Shown one piece after another: positions 52,171-60,547 of a stretch of 64,000 bases of DNA (position 1 is its first letter; each line of letters begins with the position of its first letter). The notes beneath the pieces are model-generated. The model was not told the DNA's origin and ran no database searches. It saw only the letters and a program-made list of their open reading frames with translations. The DNA is taken from NCBI GenBank assembly GCA_002025645.1, contig CP018783.1:3720001-3784000 (forward strand). The letters are read 5' to 3'. A program made the translations under genes and the position numbers. The stretch is from Curtobacterium pusillum. GTDB lineage: Bacteria > Actinomycetota > Actinomycetes > Actinomycetales > Microbacteriaceae.

Positions 52171-53141
52171 CGACGGGCCTCCGTCCGACGGTTCACGGCC
52201 AGCTGGATGAGCGCGATGGCCATGAGGATGAGCATGAGGACCATCGACGCCGCACTCGCGTAGCCGATGTGGGCGTTCTGGAACCCGTTCGTGTAGATGT
52301 ACTGCACGAGCAGGTTGTTGTCGGTGCCGGGACCGCCGCCGTTGAGCGCCTGGATGGTCGCGAACTCCTTGAACGCCCCGAGGGACGACAGCAGGACCAC
52401 GATGAACGACGTCGGGGCGATGCTCGGCAGCGTGATGTAGCGGAACTGGTGCCAGGCGCCGGCGCCGTCGAGCGACGCGGCCTCGTAGTAGGACTGCGGC
52501 ACGTTCCGGATCGCGGCGACGAACAGCAGCATGTTGAACGCCGCGCCCGCCCACGCGGTGGCGAACACCACGACGAGCAGGGACAGGTCCGCGTTGGACT
52601 GCCACGGCACGGCCTTGCCACCGAGGGACTCGATGACGAAGTTCGCCAGGCCGAAGTTCTCGCCGAACATCCACCGCCAGATCACACCCGTGACGATGGG
52701 GGAGATGAGCCACGGCACGAAGAACACGATGCGGGCGACGCTCCGGCCCTTCGCGGCCGGGCTCGTCAGCATGAGCGCCATCGAGAGCGCGAGCACGAAG
52801 CCGAGCGGGACCGCGACGACCGCGTAGAGGAGGGTGCGTGCGAGGGCCGCGTAGAAGGTGTTGTCGGCGAAGAGCTGGAAGTAGTTCTCGAGGCCGATGA
52901 ACTTCGGGGCGACGACGCCGTTGTAGTCGGTGAACGAGTAGCCGAGGCCGATCACCGCGGGCCACACGAAGAACACGACGAAGAGCACCGCGTTGACGCT
53001 GACGAACAGGATCGGGGCGAGGACGGGCTTGCTGACGCCGGAGCGTCGGCGCTTGTTCGTCCTCGCGGCACCGGGCCGCCGAGGGGGCACCGGGGTGGGC
53101 ACGGCGGTCTGCACGTCGCCGGCTGCGGTGGGGATGCTCAC
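52167..53141 (-). CDS. sugar ABC transporter permease, MalF type
   Basis: The 324-aa protein has six membrane helices and the EAA loop (EAASLDGAGAWHQFRYITLPSIAP). The GTG at 53141 is chosen from its GAAGAGGA ribosome site and the normal N-terminus; the frame is open further upstream. It overlaps the MalG-type gene by 4 nt. Confidence 0.92.
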   Translation of the reverse strand: MSIPTAAGDVQTAVPTPVPPRRPGAARTNKRRRSGVSKPVLAPILFVSVNAVLFVVFFVWPAVIGLGYSFTDYNGVVAPKFIGLENYFQLFADNTFYAALARTLLYAVVAVPLGFVLALSMALMLTSPAAKGRSVARIVFFVPWLISPIVTGVIWRWMFGENFGLANFVIESLGGKAVPWQSNADLSLLVVVFATAWAGAAFNMLLFVAAIRNVPQSYYEAASLDGAGAWHQFRYITLPSIAPTSFIVVLLSSLGAFKEFATIQALNGGGPGTDNNLLVQYIYTNGFQNAHIGYASAASMVLMLILMAIALIQLAVNRRTEARR

Positions 53142-53291
53142 GATGATCCTCTTCGTTCGTCGTGCTGGAGCGGGGGAACGGGATGGGCGCCGGGCGGCGC
53201 GGGCACCGGGCGGGGTGGCGCGCGCCCGCGGGCGGAAGCCGCGGGTCAGGCGGGCGCCGGGGGCCGGGCGCACACGCGCCCGGCCCGTCGG
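53142..53291 (-). other. 150-nt gap between binding protein and permease genes
   Basis: The gap is low-complexity GC-rich sequence (CGCCGGGCGGCGCGGGCAC type) with several small inverted repeats. It may attenuate read-through so that the binding protein is made in excess, as is usual in such operons. Confidence 0.35.
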
Positions 53292-54572
53292 TCACCCCAC
53301 GTGGTCCTCGTAGTACTTCGTGATCGTCTCGAGGGTCTTCTTCGCCGACTGCTGCCCGTTGATGAGCTTGCCGACCTCAGCCGTGGTCGGGTCGGTGCCG
53401 AGTTCCTTGCCCTCGACCGCCCACTTCGCGCTCTCCTTGGCGTAGGAGCTCGAGATGGGATCGGCGGCGTCGATCTCCTTCTGGTACAGCGCGAAGGAGT
53501 CCTTGGCAGCCTGCGACTCGAACGGGTAGGTGATGTCCAACCCGGTCTCGACGGGCAGGAAGCCGTTCGTCGTGACGAGCTTCGCGTAGTTCGTCGGGTC
53601 GTACATGTAGTCGATGAACTTCTTCGCCGCCGCACCGCGGGCATCCGAGTTCTGGAAGCCGACGATGTTGCCGCCGTAGTTGATCTCGGTCGCGTGCGTC
53701 GGGTCCGCCGGGGTCGCCGCGCTCGCCCACTCGAAGTCGGTGATGTTCGACGCGAAGTCCGACGACTGCCACACGCCCGAGAAGTAGGCGACGACCTGGC
53801 CGCTCTTGAACAGCGCGTTCGGGTCCTGACCGCTCGTCCACACCGACTTCGGCATGGTCGAGTCGTCGTTCATGTCGGCGAAGTCCTGCAGCGCCGTCAC
53901 CGTCTTGGCGTCCGTCGGGAAGGAGCCGTCCTTCGCCTGCTGCATGAAGTCGGTGCCCTTGGTGAACATGTACGCACGCAGTCGCGACGGCGAGGAGTCG
54001 AAGGTCAGGTCGTACTTCGCGCCCGTCTTCGCCTTCACCTGGTCGGCGGCCTGCAGGAACTCGTCCCAGGTCCACGCCTTCGCCGGGTCGGTCGGGTACG
54101 AGACGCCGGCCTTGTCGAACAGCGACTTGTTCACGAAGAGACCGGCCGCGGTGACGTCGGAGGGGATCGAGGTGACCTTGCCGTCGTCGTCCTTCGCGAT
54201 GATGTCCTTGTCGATCTTGTTCGCGTCGTCGTCCACGATCGAGGACAGGTCGACGGTCTTGCCGGTCCAGATCGGGTCGATGCCCGCGGCGCGGACGACG
54301 TCGGGGAGCGAGTTCGCCTGAGCCGACTCTCGGAGCTTCGTCTGCAGGCCGTCGTAGGGCAGGTTCACGATCTTCACCGTGACGCCCGTCTTCTTCTCGT
54401 ACGCGGTCGCGAGGTCCTGGTACCCCTTCTCCTGCGCGGTCGAGGTGCTGAGCCAGAAGGTGAGGTTGTCCACCTTCTCGCTGGAGCCCGAGCTGCCGGA
54501 CGCACAGCCGCTCAGGAGCGCGAGCGCGGCGATGCCGCCGGCGAGCGCGAGCATTCTCTTGGATGACTTCAT
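53292..54572 (-). CDS. sugar ABC transporter substrate-binding lipoprotein
   Basis: The 426-aa protein is a family 1 extracellular solute-binding lipoprotein. The signal peptide ends in a lipobox with the cysteine in LALLSGCASG (residue 23). Binding-protein hallmarks follow (VDNLTFWLSTSTAQEKGYQDLATAYEKKTGVTVKI; GLFVNKSLFDKAG; TWDEFLQAADQVK). Fewer Arg and more Lys/Asn codons give it a lower GC than its neighbours, typical for exported binding proteins. The LacI-type operator lies about 100 nt upstream. Confidence 0.93.
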   Translation of the reverse strand: MKSSKRMLALAGGIAALALLSGCASGSSGSSEKVDNLTFWLSTSTAQEKGYQDLATAYEKKTGVTVKIVNLPYDGLQTKLRESAQANSLPDVVRAAGIDPIWTGKTVDLSSIVDDDANKIDKDIIAKDDDGKVTSIPSDVTAAGLFVNKSLFDKAGVSYPTDPAKAWTWDEFLQAADQVKAKTGAKYDLTFDSSPSRLRAYMFTKGTDFMQQAKDGSFPTDAKTVTALQDFADMNDDSTMPKSVWTSGQDPNALFKSGQVVAYFSGVWQSSDFASNITDFEWASAATPADPTHATEINYGGNIVGFQNSDARGAAAKKFIDYMYDPTNYAKLVTTNGFLPVETGLDITYPFESQAAKDSFALYQKEIDAADPISSSYAKESAKWAVEGKELGTDPTTAEVGKLINGQQSAKKTLETITKYYEDHVG

Positions 54573-54669
54573 CGTCACTGCTTTCGTTCGGGACCACGGT
54601 CTGTGCCGCGGGCGAGCGTTCGGGATGTCTCGGCCGAGGACACAAGGTCTACACGACGTGAGCGCTCAT

Positions 54670-54683
54670 GGCAAGCGCTTTCC
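54670..54683. promoter_or_regulatory. LacI-type operator 1
   Basis: GGCAAGCGCTTTCC, centred on the palindrome AAGCGCTT, lies between the divergent binding-protein and LacI genes. The same 14 nt recur at 56227-56240. Confidence 0.8.
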
Positions 54684-54736
54684 TGGCGAATGTCGAGACA
54701 TTGTGACCTGCCCACCGCACCTGCGGTGCGGAGGCG

Positions 54737-54803
54737 ATCCGCGCCTCCAGGGAAATCGCTATCCTCGCCACAGACGACGCACGGCGCAGACCGGACTGGA
54801 GGC
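54737..54803. repeat. split inverted pair of the GGAGGCRCGG repeat
   Basis: CGCGCCTCCAG near 54740 and CTGGAGGCGCG near 54794-54804 face each other across about 44 nt that precede the LacI gene. The second copy serves as the ribosome site of that gene. Confidence 0.65.
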
Positions 54804-54808
54804 GCGAC

Positions 54809-55849
54809 ATGCCTGAACGGAGCAACGTCACCCTGGCAGACGTGGCGGCGCGTGCGGGCGTGTCGCTCGCGACCGCCTCGCGGGCGCTGAACGGCAGCAC
54901 GCGGAAGGTGCGGCAGGAGTCGGTCGAGCGCGTGCACGAGGCGGCCCAGGCCCTCCGGTACACCGCCAACGTGCAGGCGCAGGCGGTCGCCCGCGGGACC
55001 ACGACGACCCTCGCGCTGGTCGTCGGGGACATCGCGGACCCCTACTTCGCGGCGATCGCGGCCGGCGCGATCCGGGCTGCCGACGAGGCCGGACTCGTCG
55101 TCACCATCACGTCGACCGGGGGTGACCCCGCACGGGAGGCCACGCTGCTCGGCGTCGTCGCCGGACTCCGGCCACGCGCGGTCGTCCTCGCGGTGAGCCG
55201 ACGGCTCGGCGCGGGCGGCGAGGTCGCGGCCGCGGTGTCCGGGCTGATCGCCGCCGGCGCGGGGGTGTCGGCGCTCGTGTCCGACCTCGACGGCGCGGTC
55301 GCGGGCGTGGAGGGCGTGCAACCCCTGGTCATCCGGAACCTCAGTGGCGCGGCGGCCCTCGCCGGAGCGCTCGTCGAGCAGGGGCACGACTCGTTCGCGG
55401 TGCTCGCCGGCGACCCCGAGCTCGTCACCGCACGGGCGCGGGTGGACGGCTTCGTGGCGGGGCTCGCGGCGCACGGCCTCCGGGTCCCCGACCGGGCGAT
55501 CGTGCCGTCGGAGTTCTCGCGCGACGGCGGGTACCGGGCGATGTCCGCGCTGCTCGACGCCGCTGCCGACGGCGGTCCGGTGCTGCCGCGGTGCGTGTTC
55601 GCGGTGACGGACCTGATGGCGGTGGGGGCGGTGGCGGCGATCCGGGAGCGCGGGCTCGTGCCGGGCGTCGACGTCGGCGTGGCGGGGTTCGACGACGTGC
55701 AGATGCTCGCCGACGTCGTGCCGGCGCTGAGCACGGTGCGGTTGCCCCTCGAGGAGATCGGGGCGCGGGCGGTGCGGCGGGCCCTCGGGGTCGAGGTCGA
55801 CGGTGCCGTCGACGGTGAGGTCGTGCTGCGCGCGAGCACCGCGAGGTAG
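54809..55849 (+). CDS. LacI-family regulator of the sugar locus
   Basis: The 346-aa protein has a canonical LacI helix-turn-helix (VTLADVAARAGVSLATASRALNGSTRKVRQESVERVHEAAQALRYTANVQAQAVARG) and a sensor domain (LALVVGDIADPYFAAIAAGAI...VAGFDDVQMLADVVPALSTVRLPLEEIG). The helix-2 residues SLATASRAL fit operators with a central CG, as in GGCAAGCGCTTTCC. The start ATG follows GGAGG provided by a dispersed repeat. It probably represses both sugar operons. Confidence 0.93.
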   Translation: MPERSNVTLADVAARAGVSLATASRALNGSTRKVRQESVERVHEAAQALRYTANVQAQAVARGTTTTLALVVGDIADPYFAAIAAGAIRAADEAGLVVTITSTGGDPAREATLLGVVAGLRPRAVVLAVSRRLGAGGEVAAAVSGLIAAGAGVSALVSDLDGAVAGVEGVQPLVIRNLSGAAALAGALVEQGHDSFAVLAGDPELVTARARVDGFVAGLAAHGLRVPDRAIVPSEFSRDGGYRAMSALLDAAADGGPVLPRCVFAVTDLMAVGAVAAIRERGLVPGVDVGVAGFDDVQMLADVVPALSTVRLPLEEIGARAVRRALGVEVDGAVDGEVVLRASTAR

Positions 55850-56226
55850 CGGGGGCGGGGCCGGGGCGGGCCGGGCCGGTGCGGGCCGGTCGACCTCGAG
55901 AGGGCACGATCTGTCGCTCTCGACGGTCGCTCGTGACCCTTCGTGCCACCTCGGCGGACGTGAGCGGCAGGTCATGCCCTCTCAAGCGAGCCGGGAGTCG
56001 CGCGCGCCGATGCTCGCGCACGCCAGCGAACGCCCGGGGAGCGCCCGCGCGCACCCGGGTGCGTGGCGGCGAGCGGGCACGAACTGCCGTTCCAGGGGCT
56101 CGAGTGTGACGTTTCGTGCCCGCTCGGCGGACGTGAGCGGCGTGTTCTGACCTCTCGGCGTGCCGCCCCGAACGCACACGAACGCACACGCGCGTGCGAT
56201 CGGCCCGACCCGTGGTGTACGGTTCC
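55850..56226 (+). other. intergenic region before the second sugar operon
   Basis: The 377 nt hold no credible gene. They contain two diverged 83-nt direct repeats (55901-55983 and 56074-56156) and a G/C-rich run after the LacI stop. Confidence 0.6.
55901..56156 (+). repeat. two diverged 83-nt direct repeats with internal hairpins
   Basis: Both copies begin GGGCACGA and share CTCGGCGGACGTGAGCGGC and a CCTCTC end. Each has arms GGCACGA/TCGTGCC that can pair (9 bp in the second copy). The copies are 173 nt apart, start to start. Confidence 0.8.
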
Positions 56227-56240
56227 GGCAAGCGCTTTCC
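56227..56240. promoter_or_regulatory. LacI-type operator 2
   Basis: GGCAAGCGCTTTCC again, 43 nt before the TTG start of the oxidoreductase gene, identical to operator 1. Confidence 0.8.
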
Positions 56241-56282
56241 CGCAGACCGGGGAGCGGGCCACAGCGAGCAAGGGAGCACGCG

Positions 56283-57548
56283 TTGACCACGCGCACCATC
56301 GGCATCATCATGAACGGCGTCACCGGACGCATGGGCTACCGCCAGCACCTCGTCCGGTCGATCCTGGCCATCCGCGACGACGGTGGGCTCCTCCTCCCGG
56401 ATGGTACGAGGCTGCAGGTCGAACCGATCCTGGTCGGCCGGAACGCCGCGAAGCTCGAGGAGATCGCCACGCGCCACGGCCTCGAGCACTGGACGACCGA
56501 CCTCGACGCCGCCCTCGCCGACCCGCGCTGGGACGTCTTCGCCGACTTCGCCGTCACGAGCGCCCGTGCCGACGCCCTGCGGAAGGCGATCGCGGCCGGT
56601 AAGGCGATCTACACCGAGAAGCCGACGGCGGAGACCTCCGCCGAGGCCTTCGAACTCGCCGGACTCGCGGCCGCGGCCGGTGTCCCGAACGGCGTCGTGC
56701 ACGACAAGCTCTACCTGCCCGGGCTCCGCAAGCTCCGCCGCCTGATCGACTCCGGCTTCTTCGGGAAGGTCCTCAGCGTCCGGGGCGAGTTCGGCTACTG
56801 GGTGTTCGAGGGGGACTGGCAGACCGCGCAGCGACCGAGCTGGAACTACCGCAAGCAGGACGGCGGCGGCATCGTCGTCGACATGTTCCCGCACTGGAAC
56901 TACGTCCTCGAGCAGCTGTTCGGCCGCGTCGAGTCGGTGTACGCCCGCGCGGTCACCCACATCGAGGAGCGCACCGACGAGCAGGGCTCGGCGTACGAGG
57001 CGACCGCGGATGACGCGGCCTACGGCGTGTTCGACCTCGCCGGCGGCATCACGGCGCAGATCAACTCGAGCTGGGCGGTCCGGGTCGACCGGGACGAACT
57101 CGTCGAGTTCCAGGTCGACGGCACCGACGGCAGCGCGGTCGCGGGCCTGTTCGGTTGCCGGATCCAGCCGCGGACGGCGACGCCGAAGCCGGTGTGGAAC
57201 CCGGACCTCAAGGACGAGCGGGACTACCGCGGGCAGTGGCTCGAGGTCCCCGACAACGAGGAGTTCGGCAACGGCTTCCGCGCACAGTGGGAGGACTTCC
57301 TGCGCGACCTCGTCGCCGGTCGCCCGCACCCGTACGACCTGCTGTCCGGCGCCCGCGGCGTGGCGCTCGCGGAGGCTGGTCTGCGGTCGAGCGCCGAGGG
57401 GCGACGCATCGACCTGCCGGAGCTGGCGCTGCCCACCGGAGCCGAGCCGCGCCTCCAGGCCGACAGCGCCGACAGCGCCGACAGCGCCGTCGGCACGGAA
57501 CCCACCGACAAGGCGGCCCGAACCGAGACCGTCGGGGCACGCGCATGA
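56283..57548 (+). CDS. Gfo/Idh/MocA-family oxidoreductase
   Basis: The 421-aa protein is an NAD(P)-dependent sugar oxidoreductase. The N-terminus reads TTRTIGIIMNGVTGRMGYRQHLVRSI, the EKP motif is IYTEKPTAET and the substrate domain has GGGIVVDMFPHWNYVLEQLFG. I use TTG 56283, with GGGAG 10 nt upstream, because the fold begins there. The C-terminal tail (GAEPRLQADSADSADSAVG) is low-complexity and contains a dispersed repeat (57447-57461). It is coupled to the DUF993 gene by ATGA. Confidence 0.85.
   Translation: MTTRTIGIIMNGVTGRMGYRQHLVRSILAIRDDGGLLLPDGTRLQVEPILVGRNAAKLEEIATRHGLEHWTTDLDAALADPRWDVFADFAVTSARADALRKAIAAGKAIYTEKPTAETSAEAFELAGLAAAAGVPNGVVHDKLYLPGLRKLRRLIDSGFFGKVLSVRGEFGYWVFEGDWQTAQRPSWNYRKQDGGGIVVDMFPHWNYVLEQLFGRVESVYARAVTHIEERTDEQGSAYEATADDAAYGVFDLAGGITAQINSSWAVRVDRDELVEFQVDGTDGSAVAGLFGCRIQPRTATPKPVWNPDLKDERDYRGQWLEVPDNEEFGNGFRAQWEDFLRDLVAGRPHPYDLLSGARGVALAEAGLRSSAEGRRIDLPELALPTGAEPRLQADSADSADSAVGTEPTDKAARTETVGARA
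57447..57461 (-). repeat. in-gene GGAGGCRCGG repeat
   Basis: The minus strand reads GGCCTGGAGGCGCGG in the low-complexity tail of the oxidoreductase gene, encoding PRLQA on the coding strand, as in rluB. Confidence 0.75.
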
Positions 57549-58756
57549 GCAGCCTGACCCTCCTCGCCCCCGACGGCACGACCAGCCGGGTCGACCTGCG
57601 CGAGCCGGCCGTGACGGCCGCGGCGAAGCCGACCGCGCCGCTCACCGAGCGCGTCGTGTACGCCGCAGCCCACGTCGTCCCGCGCGTCGCGGCCGACAAC
57701 ACGCCGGGCGCCCCGGCCGACCTGGACTGGGACGCCACCCTGGCGTTCCGGCACCACCTCTGGTCGTGGGGCCTCGGCGTGGCGGACGCGATGGACACCG
57801 CGCAGCGGAACATGGGGCTCGACCCGGCGGCCACCCGCGAGCTCGTCACGCGCAGTGCCCGCGAGGCGCAGTCCGTCGGCGGCCGGATCGTGGTCGGGGT
57901 GAACACGGACGACCTGACCGACGACTCCGCGACCGAGCGGCAGATCATCGACGCCTACGTCGCGCAGCTCCACCACGCCGAGGACGCGGGCGCCGGAGTC
58001 GTGCTCATGGCGAGCCGACACCTGGCCCGCCTCGCTGGCGGCGATCCCGCCACCTACCGCCGCGTCTACCGCGAGGTCATCGAACGTGCGGGTGCGCCCG
58101 TCGTCCTGCACTGGCTGGGGGAGGCGTTCGACCCCGCCCTCGCCGGCTACTTCGGCGGCCAGCAGGGCCCCGACACCGTGCTCGACATCATGGGCGACGC
58201 CGGGTCGAAGGTCGCCGGCATCAAGATGAGCCTGCTCGACGCCCGGGCCGAGGTCTCCCTCCGCTCCCAACTGCCCGCGGGCGTCCGGATGTTCACGGGC
58301 GACGACTTCCACTACGTCGACCTCATCGCCGGGACCGACCGGAACCACTCCGACGCCCTGCTCGGGGCGTTCGCCGCGGTGGCGCCGATCGCCTCCGCCG
58401 CGGTCCGGGCCCTCCCCGACGAGGCCGGCTACCGCGCCCTCCTCGGCCCCACCGAGGCCCTGTCCCGCCACGTCTTCAGCGCCCCGACCTGGCACTACAA
58501 GACCGGCATCGCCTTCCTCGCGTGGTTGAACGGCCACCAGCCCGCCTTCGCCATGGTCGGCGGTCAGCACGCCGGCCGCTCGCTGCCGCACCTGTCCGAG
58601 ACGGTGCGGCTCGCGAACGCCTGCGGCGCGCTCGAGGACCCGTCGCTCGCCGCGTCGCGCTGGCACGACCTGCTCGCGTTGGCAGGGGTGCCGGTGGCTG
58701 CCGGGAGGCGCGGCTCGGCTCCCGCCGACCGCCCGCTTTCCGGGGTGGTCGCGTGA
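57545..58756 (+). CDS. DUF993 family, dihydrodipicolinate-synthase-like aldolase
   Basis: The 403-aa protein belongs to DUF993, a TIM-barrel family distantly related to DapA-type aldolases (WSWGLGVADAMDTAQRNMGLD; VVLHWLGEAFDPALAGYFGG; VAGIKMSLLD, where the Lys could form the Schiff base; GDDFHYVDLIAGTDRNHSDALLGAF). It is regularly found between an oxidoreductase and a sugar isomerase, as here, which suggests a step in keto-sugar cleavage. A dispersed repeat lies in the C-terminal tail (58702-58715). Confidence 0.8.
   Translation: MSSLTLLAPDGTTSRVDLREPAVTAAAKPTAPLTERVVYAAAHVVPRVAADNTPGAPADLDWDATLAFRHHLWSWGLGVADAMDTAQRNMGLDPAATRELVTRSAREAQSVGGRIVVGVNTDDLTDDSATERQIIDAYVAQLHHAEDAGAGVVLMASRHLARLAGGDPATYRRVYREVIERAGAPVVLHWLGEAFDPALAGYFGGQQGPDTVLDIMGDAGSKVAGIKMSLLDARAEVSLRSQLPAGVRMFTGDDFHYVDLIAGTDRNHSDALLGAFAAVAPIASAAVRALPDEAGYRALLGPTEALSRHVFSAPTWHYKTGIAFLAWLNGHQPAFAMVGGQHAGRSLPHLSETVRLANACGALEDPSLAASRWHDLLALAGVPVAAGRRGSAPADRPLSGVVA
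58702..58715 (+). repeat. in-gene GGAGGCRCGG repeat
   Basis: CCGGGAGGCGCGGC lies in the disordered tail of the DUF993 gene, encoding GRRGSAP. Confidence 0.7.
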
Positions 58757-59664
58757 GTACGCCCGCTGTGCGGGCCATACGGACCGGGGCGGCCCCCGGC
58801 TCTGCACACCCGCATCCACGGCTGTCGATCAACCAGGCGACGATCAAGTACGCCTCGCTGCGGAACGCCCTCGACACCGTGCGCGCCGCCGGTGTGCAGG
58901 CGATCGGCACGTGGCGGGAACCCGTCGCCGAGGTCGGGCTGTCCGAGGCCGTGCGGATGGTCGCCGACTCCGGCCTCCGGGTGTCGTCGCACTGCCGCGG
59001 AGGCTTCTTCACCCTGCCGCCCGGCACCGATCGGGAGCACGCGCTCGACGACAACCGGCGGGCGATCGACGAGACCGCGGCGCTGGCGGACGCCGGAGCG
59101 CCCGGGTCCGCGCCGGTGCTCGTGCTCGTCGCCGGGGGACTGCCCGAGGGGTCTCGCGACCTCATCGGCGCCCGCGGCCGCGTCTCGGATGCTCTTGCCG
59201 AGCTCGTCCCGCACGCGCTCGACGTCGGCGTGCAGCTCGCCGTCGAGCCGCTGCACCCGATGTACGCCGCCGACCGGGCCGTCGTGTCGACCCTCGCGCA
59301 GGCCCTCGACCTCGCGGCGCCGTTCCCGGCCGCTGCCGTCGGGGTCGTCGTGGACACGTTCCACGTCTGGTGGGACCCGGCGCTCGCGGCCTCGGTGGCA
59401 CGGGCGGGCGCTGCGGGTCGGATCGCGAGCTACCAGGTGTGCGACTGGACGACACCGATCGCCGCGGACCCGCTGCTGTCCCGGGGCGTGATGGGGGACG
59501 GGCACATCGACTTCGGGCCGGTGACCGCTGCCGTGACCGCCGCCGGCTACACCGGTGACGTCGAGGTGGAGATCTTCAACCAGGCGGTCTGGGACGCCCC
59601 GGCGGTGGACGTCGTCGACCGTGTCGTCCGGGCGTTCGCGTCCGAGGTGCCCCTGCCCCGGTGA
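58753..59664 (+). CDS. sugar phosphate isomerase/epimerase
   Basis: The 303-aa protein is an AP-endonuclease-2-type TIM barrel of the xylose-isomerase-like sugar isomerases. Metal-ligand segments include LAVEPLHPMY (Glu, His), VVVDTFHVWWDP (Asp, His), GDGHIDFG (His) and VEVEIFN (Glu). It is the third gene of the rightward sugar operon (GTGA overlap). A strong hairpin follows. Confidence 0.87.
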   Translation: MSTPAVRAIRTGAAPGSAHPHPRLSINQATIKYASLRNALDTVRAAGVQAIGTWREPVAEVGLSEAVRMVADSGLRVSSHCRGGFFTLPPGTDREHALDDNRRAIDETAALADAGAPGSAPVLVLVAGGLPEGSRDLIGARGRVSDALAELVPHALDVGVQLAVEPLHPMYAADRAVVSTLAQALDLAAPFPAAAVGVVVDTFHVWWDPALAASVARAGAAGRIASYQVCDWTTPIAADPLLSRGVMGDGHIDFGPVTAAVTAAGYTGDVEVEIFNQAVWDAPAVDVVDRVVRAFASEVPLPR

Positions 59665-59817
59665 GGTGCGCAGACCTCGCACGGTGCGGGGTCAGGCGCG
59701 GCGCCGCCGCGCAGGGTGCGAGGTTCCGCGCGTCGTGCGGGGCGCGGGGCGTCCCACGGTGCGCGGAACCTCGCACACTGCCGAGGCGAGCTCCGGGCGA
59801 CCTCGCACCGTGCGGGG
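59665..59817. terminator. large inverted repeat of the GTGCGAGGT family
   Basis: Perfect 16-nt arms, GTGCGAGGTTCCGCGC at 59716-59731 and its complement at 59761-59776, enclose 29 nt. Partial copies (ACCTCGCAC, GGTGCGGGGTCA) lie on both sides. It separates the convergent isomerase and methyltransferase genes. Confidence 0.75.
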
Positions 59818-60462
59818 TCACGCGCGCCGGGCGAGCACCACGCTGTCGAGCACCTCGTGCCGCGCACCCTCGGGTGTCGTCGCCGTGCGCGGCACGAGCT
59901 CGGCGGCGAGGACCTCCCACGTGTCGTCGAGGTCGAGCGCTGCCCGGTCCTCCTCCGGTGTCGGGAACCGGTACGTCCGCAGCTCCTCGGGCAGGTCGCC
60001 GTACGGCGGTGCGGCGTGGGCCGTCACGAGCAGGTGCCCGCCGGACGCCACGAACCCGGCGGCTCGGCGCAGGATCGCCGCCCGCGGGATCGGCACCGGC
60101 CACGACTGCAGGAACGAGGCCGTCACCAGGTCGAATCGTGCCGCGGTGTCCCACGCGTCGAGGTCGGCCGCGACGAACGCCGTCCGGTTCTCCACGCCCG
60201 CGGCGACGGCCGCCCGGGAACCGCGCGCGATCGCCGTCACGGAAAGGTCCACCCCGGTCACGTCCCAGCCCTGCTGGGCGAGCCACACCACGTCGCCGCC
60301 CTCCCCGCACCCGAGGTCGAGCGCTCGCCCCGTCGGCAGTGCTCCGGCGACATCCGCGAGCACGGCGTTCACCCGGCCCGACCAGATGCCGTCCTGCTCG
60401 GAGTAGCGGGCCTCCCACCAGGCGCGGGCGGTCGTGTCGGTCGGCTCCTGGTGGATGTGCAT
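59818..60462 (-). CDS. class I SAM-dependent methyltransferase
   Basis: The 214-aa protein resembles small-molecule methyltransferases: the motif ALDLGCGEGGDVVWLAQQGWDVTGVDLS is preceded by WWEARYSEQDGIWSGRVN, a segment typical of thiopurine or tellurite-type enzymes. The substrate is unknown. Confidence 0.82.
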   Translation of the reverse strand: MHIHQEPTDTTARAWWEARYSEQDGIWSGRVNAVLADVAGALPTGRALDLGCGEGGDVVWLAQQGWDVTGVDLSVTAIARGSRAAVAAGVENRTAFVAADLDAWDTAARFDLVTASFLQSWPVPIPRAAILRRAAGFVASGGHLLVTAHAAPPYGDLPEELRTYRFPTPEEDRAALDLDDTWEVLAAELVPRTATTPEGARHEVLDSVVLARRA

Positions 60463-60501
60463 GCCGTCACTCCACCGGACCCGCGCGGCCCGGGGCAAGC
60501 C

Positions 60502-60518
60502 CCGTTGCCGATCCGGCA
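60502..60518. terminator. small hairpin after the GntR gene
   Basis: Arms GTTGCCG and CGGCAAC (7 bp, 3-nt loop) in the 85-nt gap between the two leftward genes. Confidence 0.4.
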
Positions 60519-60547
60519 ACGCGCAGGCTCGGGAACAGACCCCCGCG

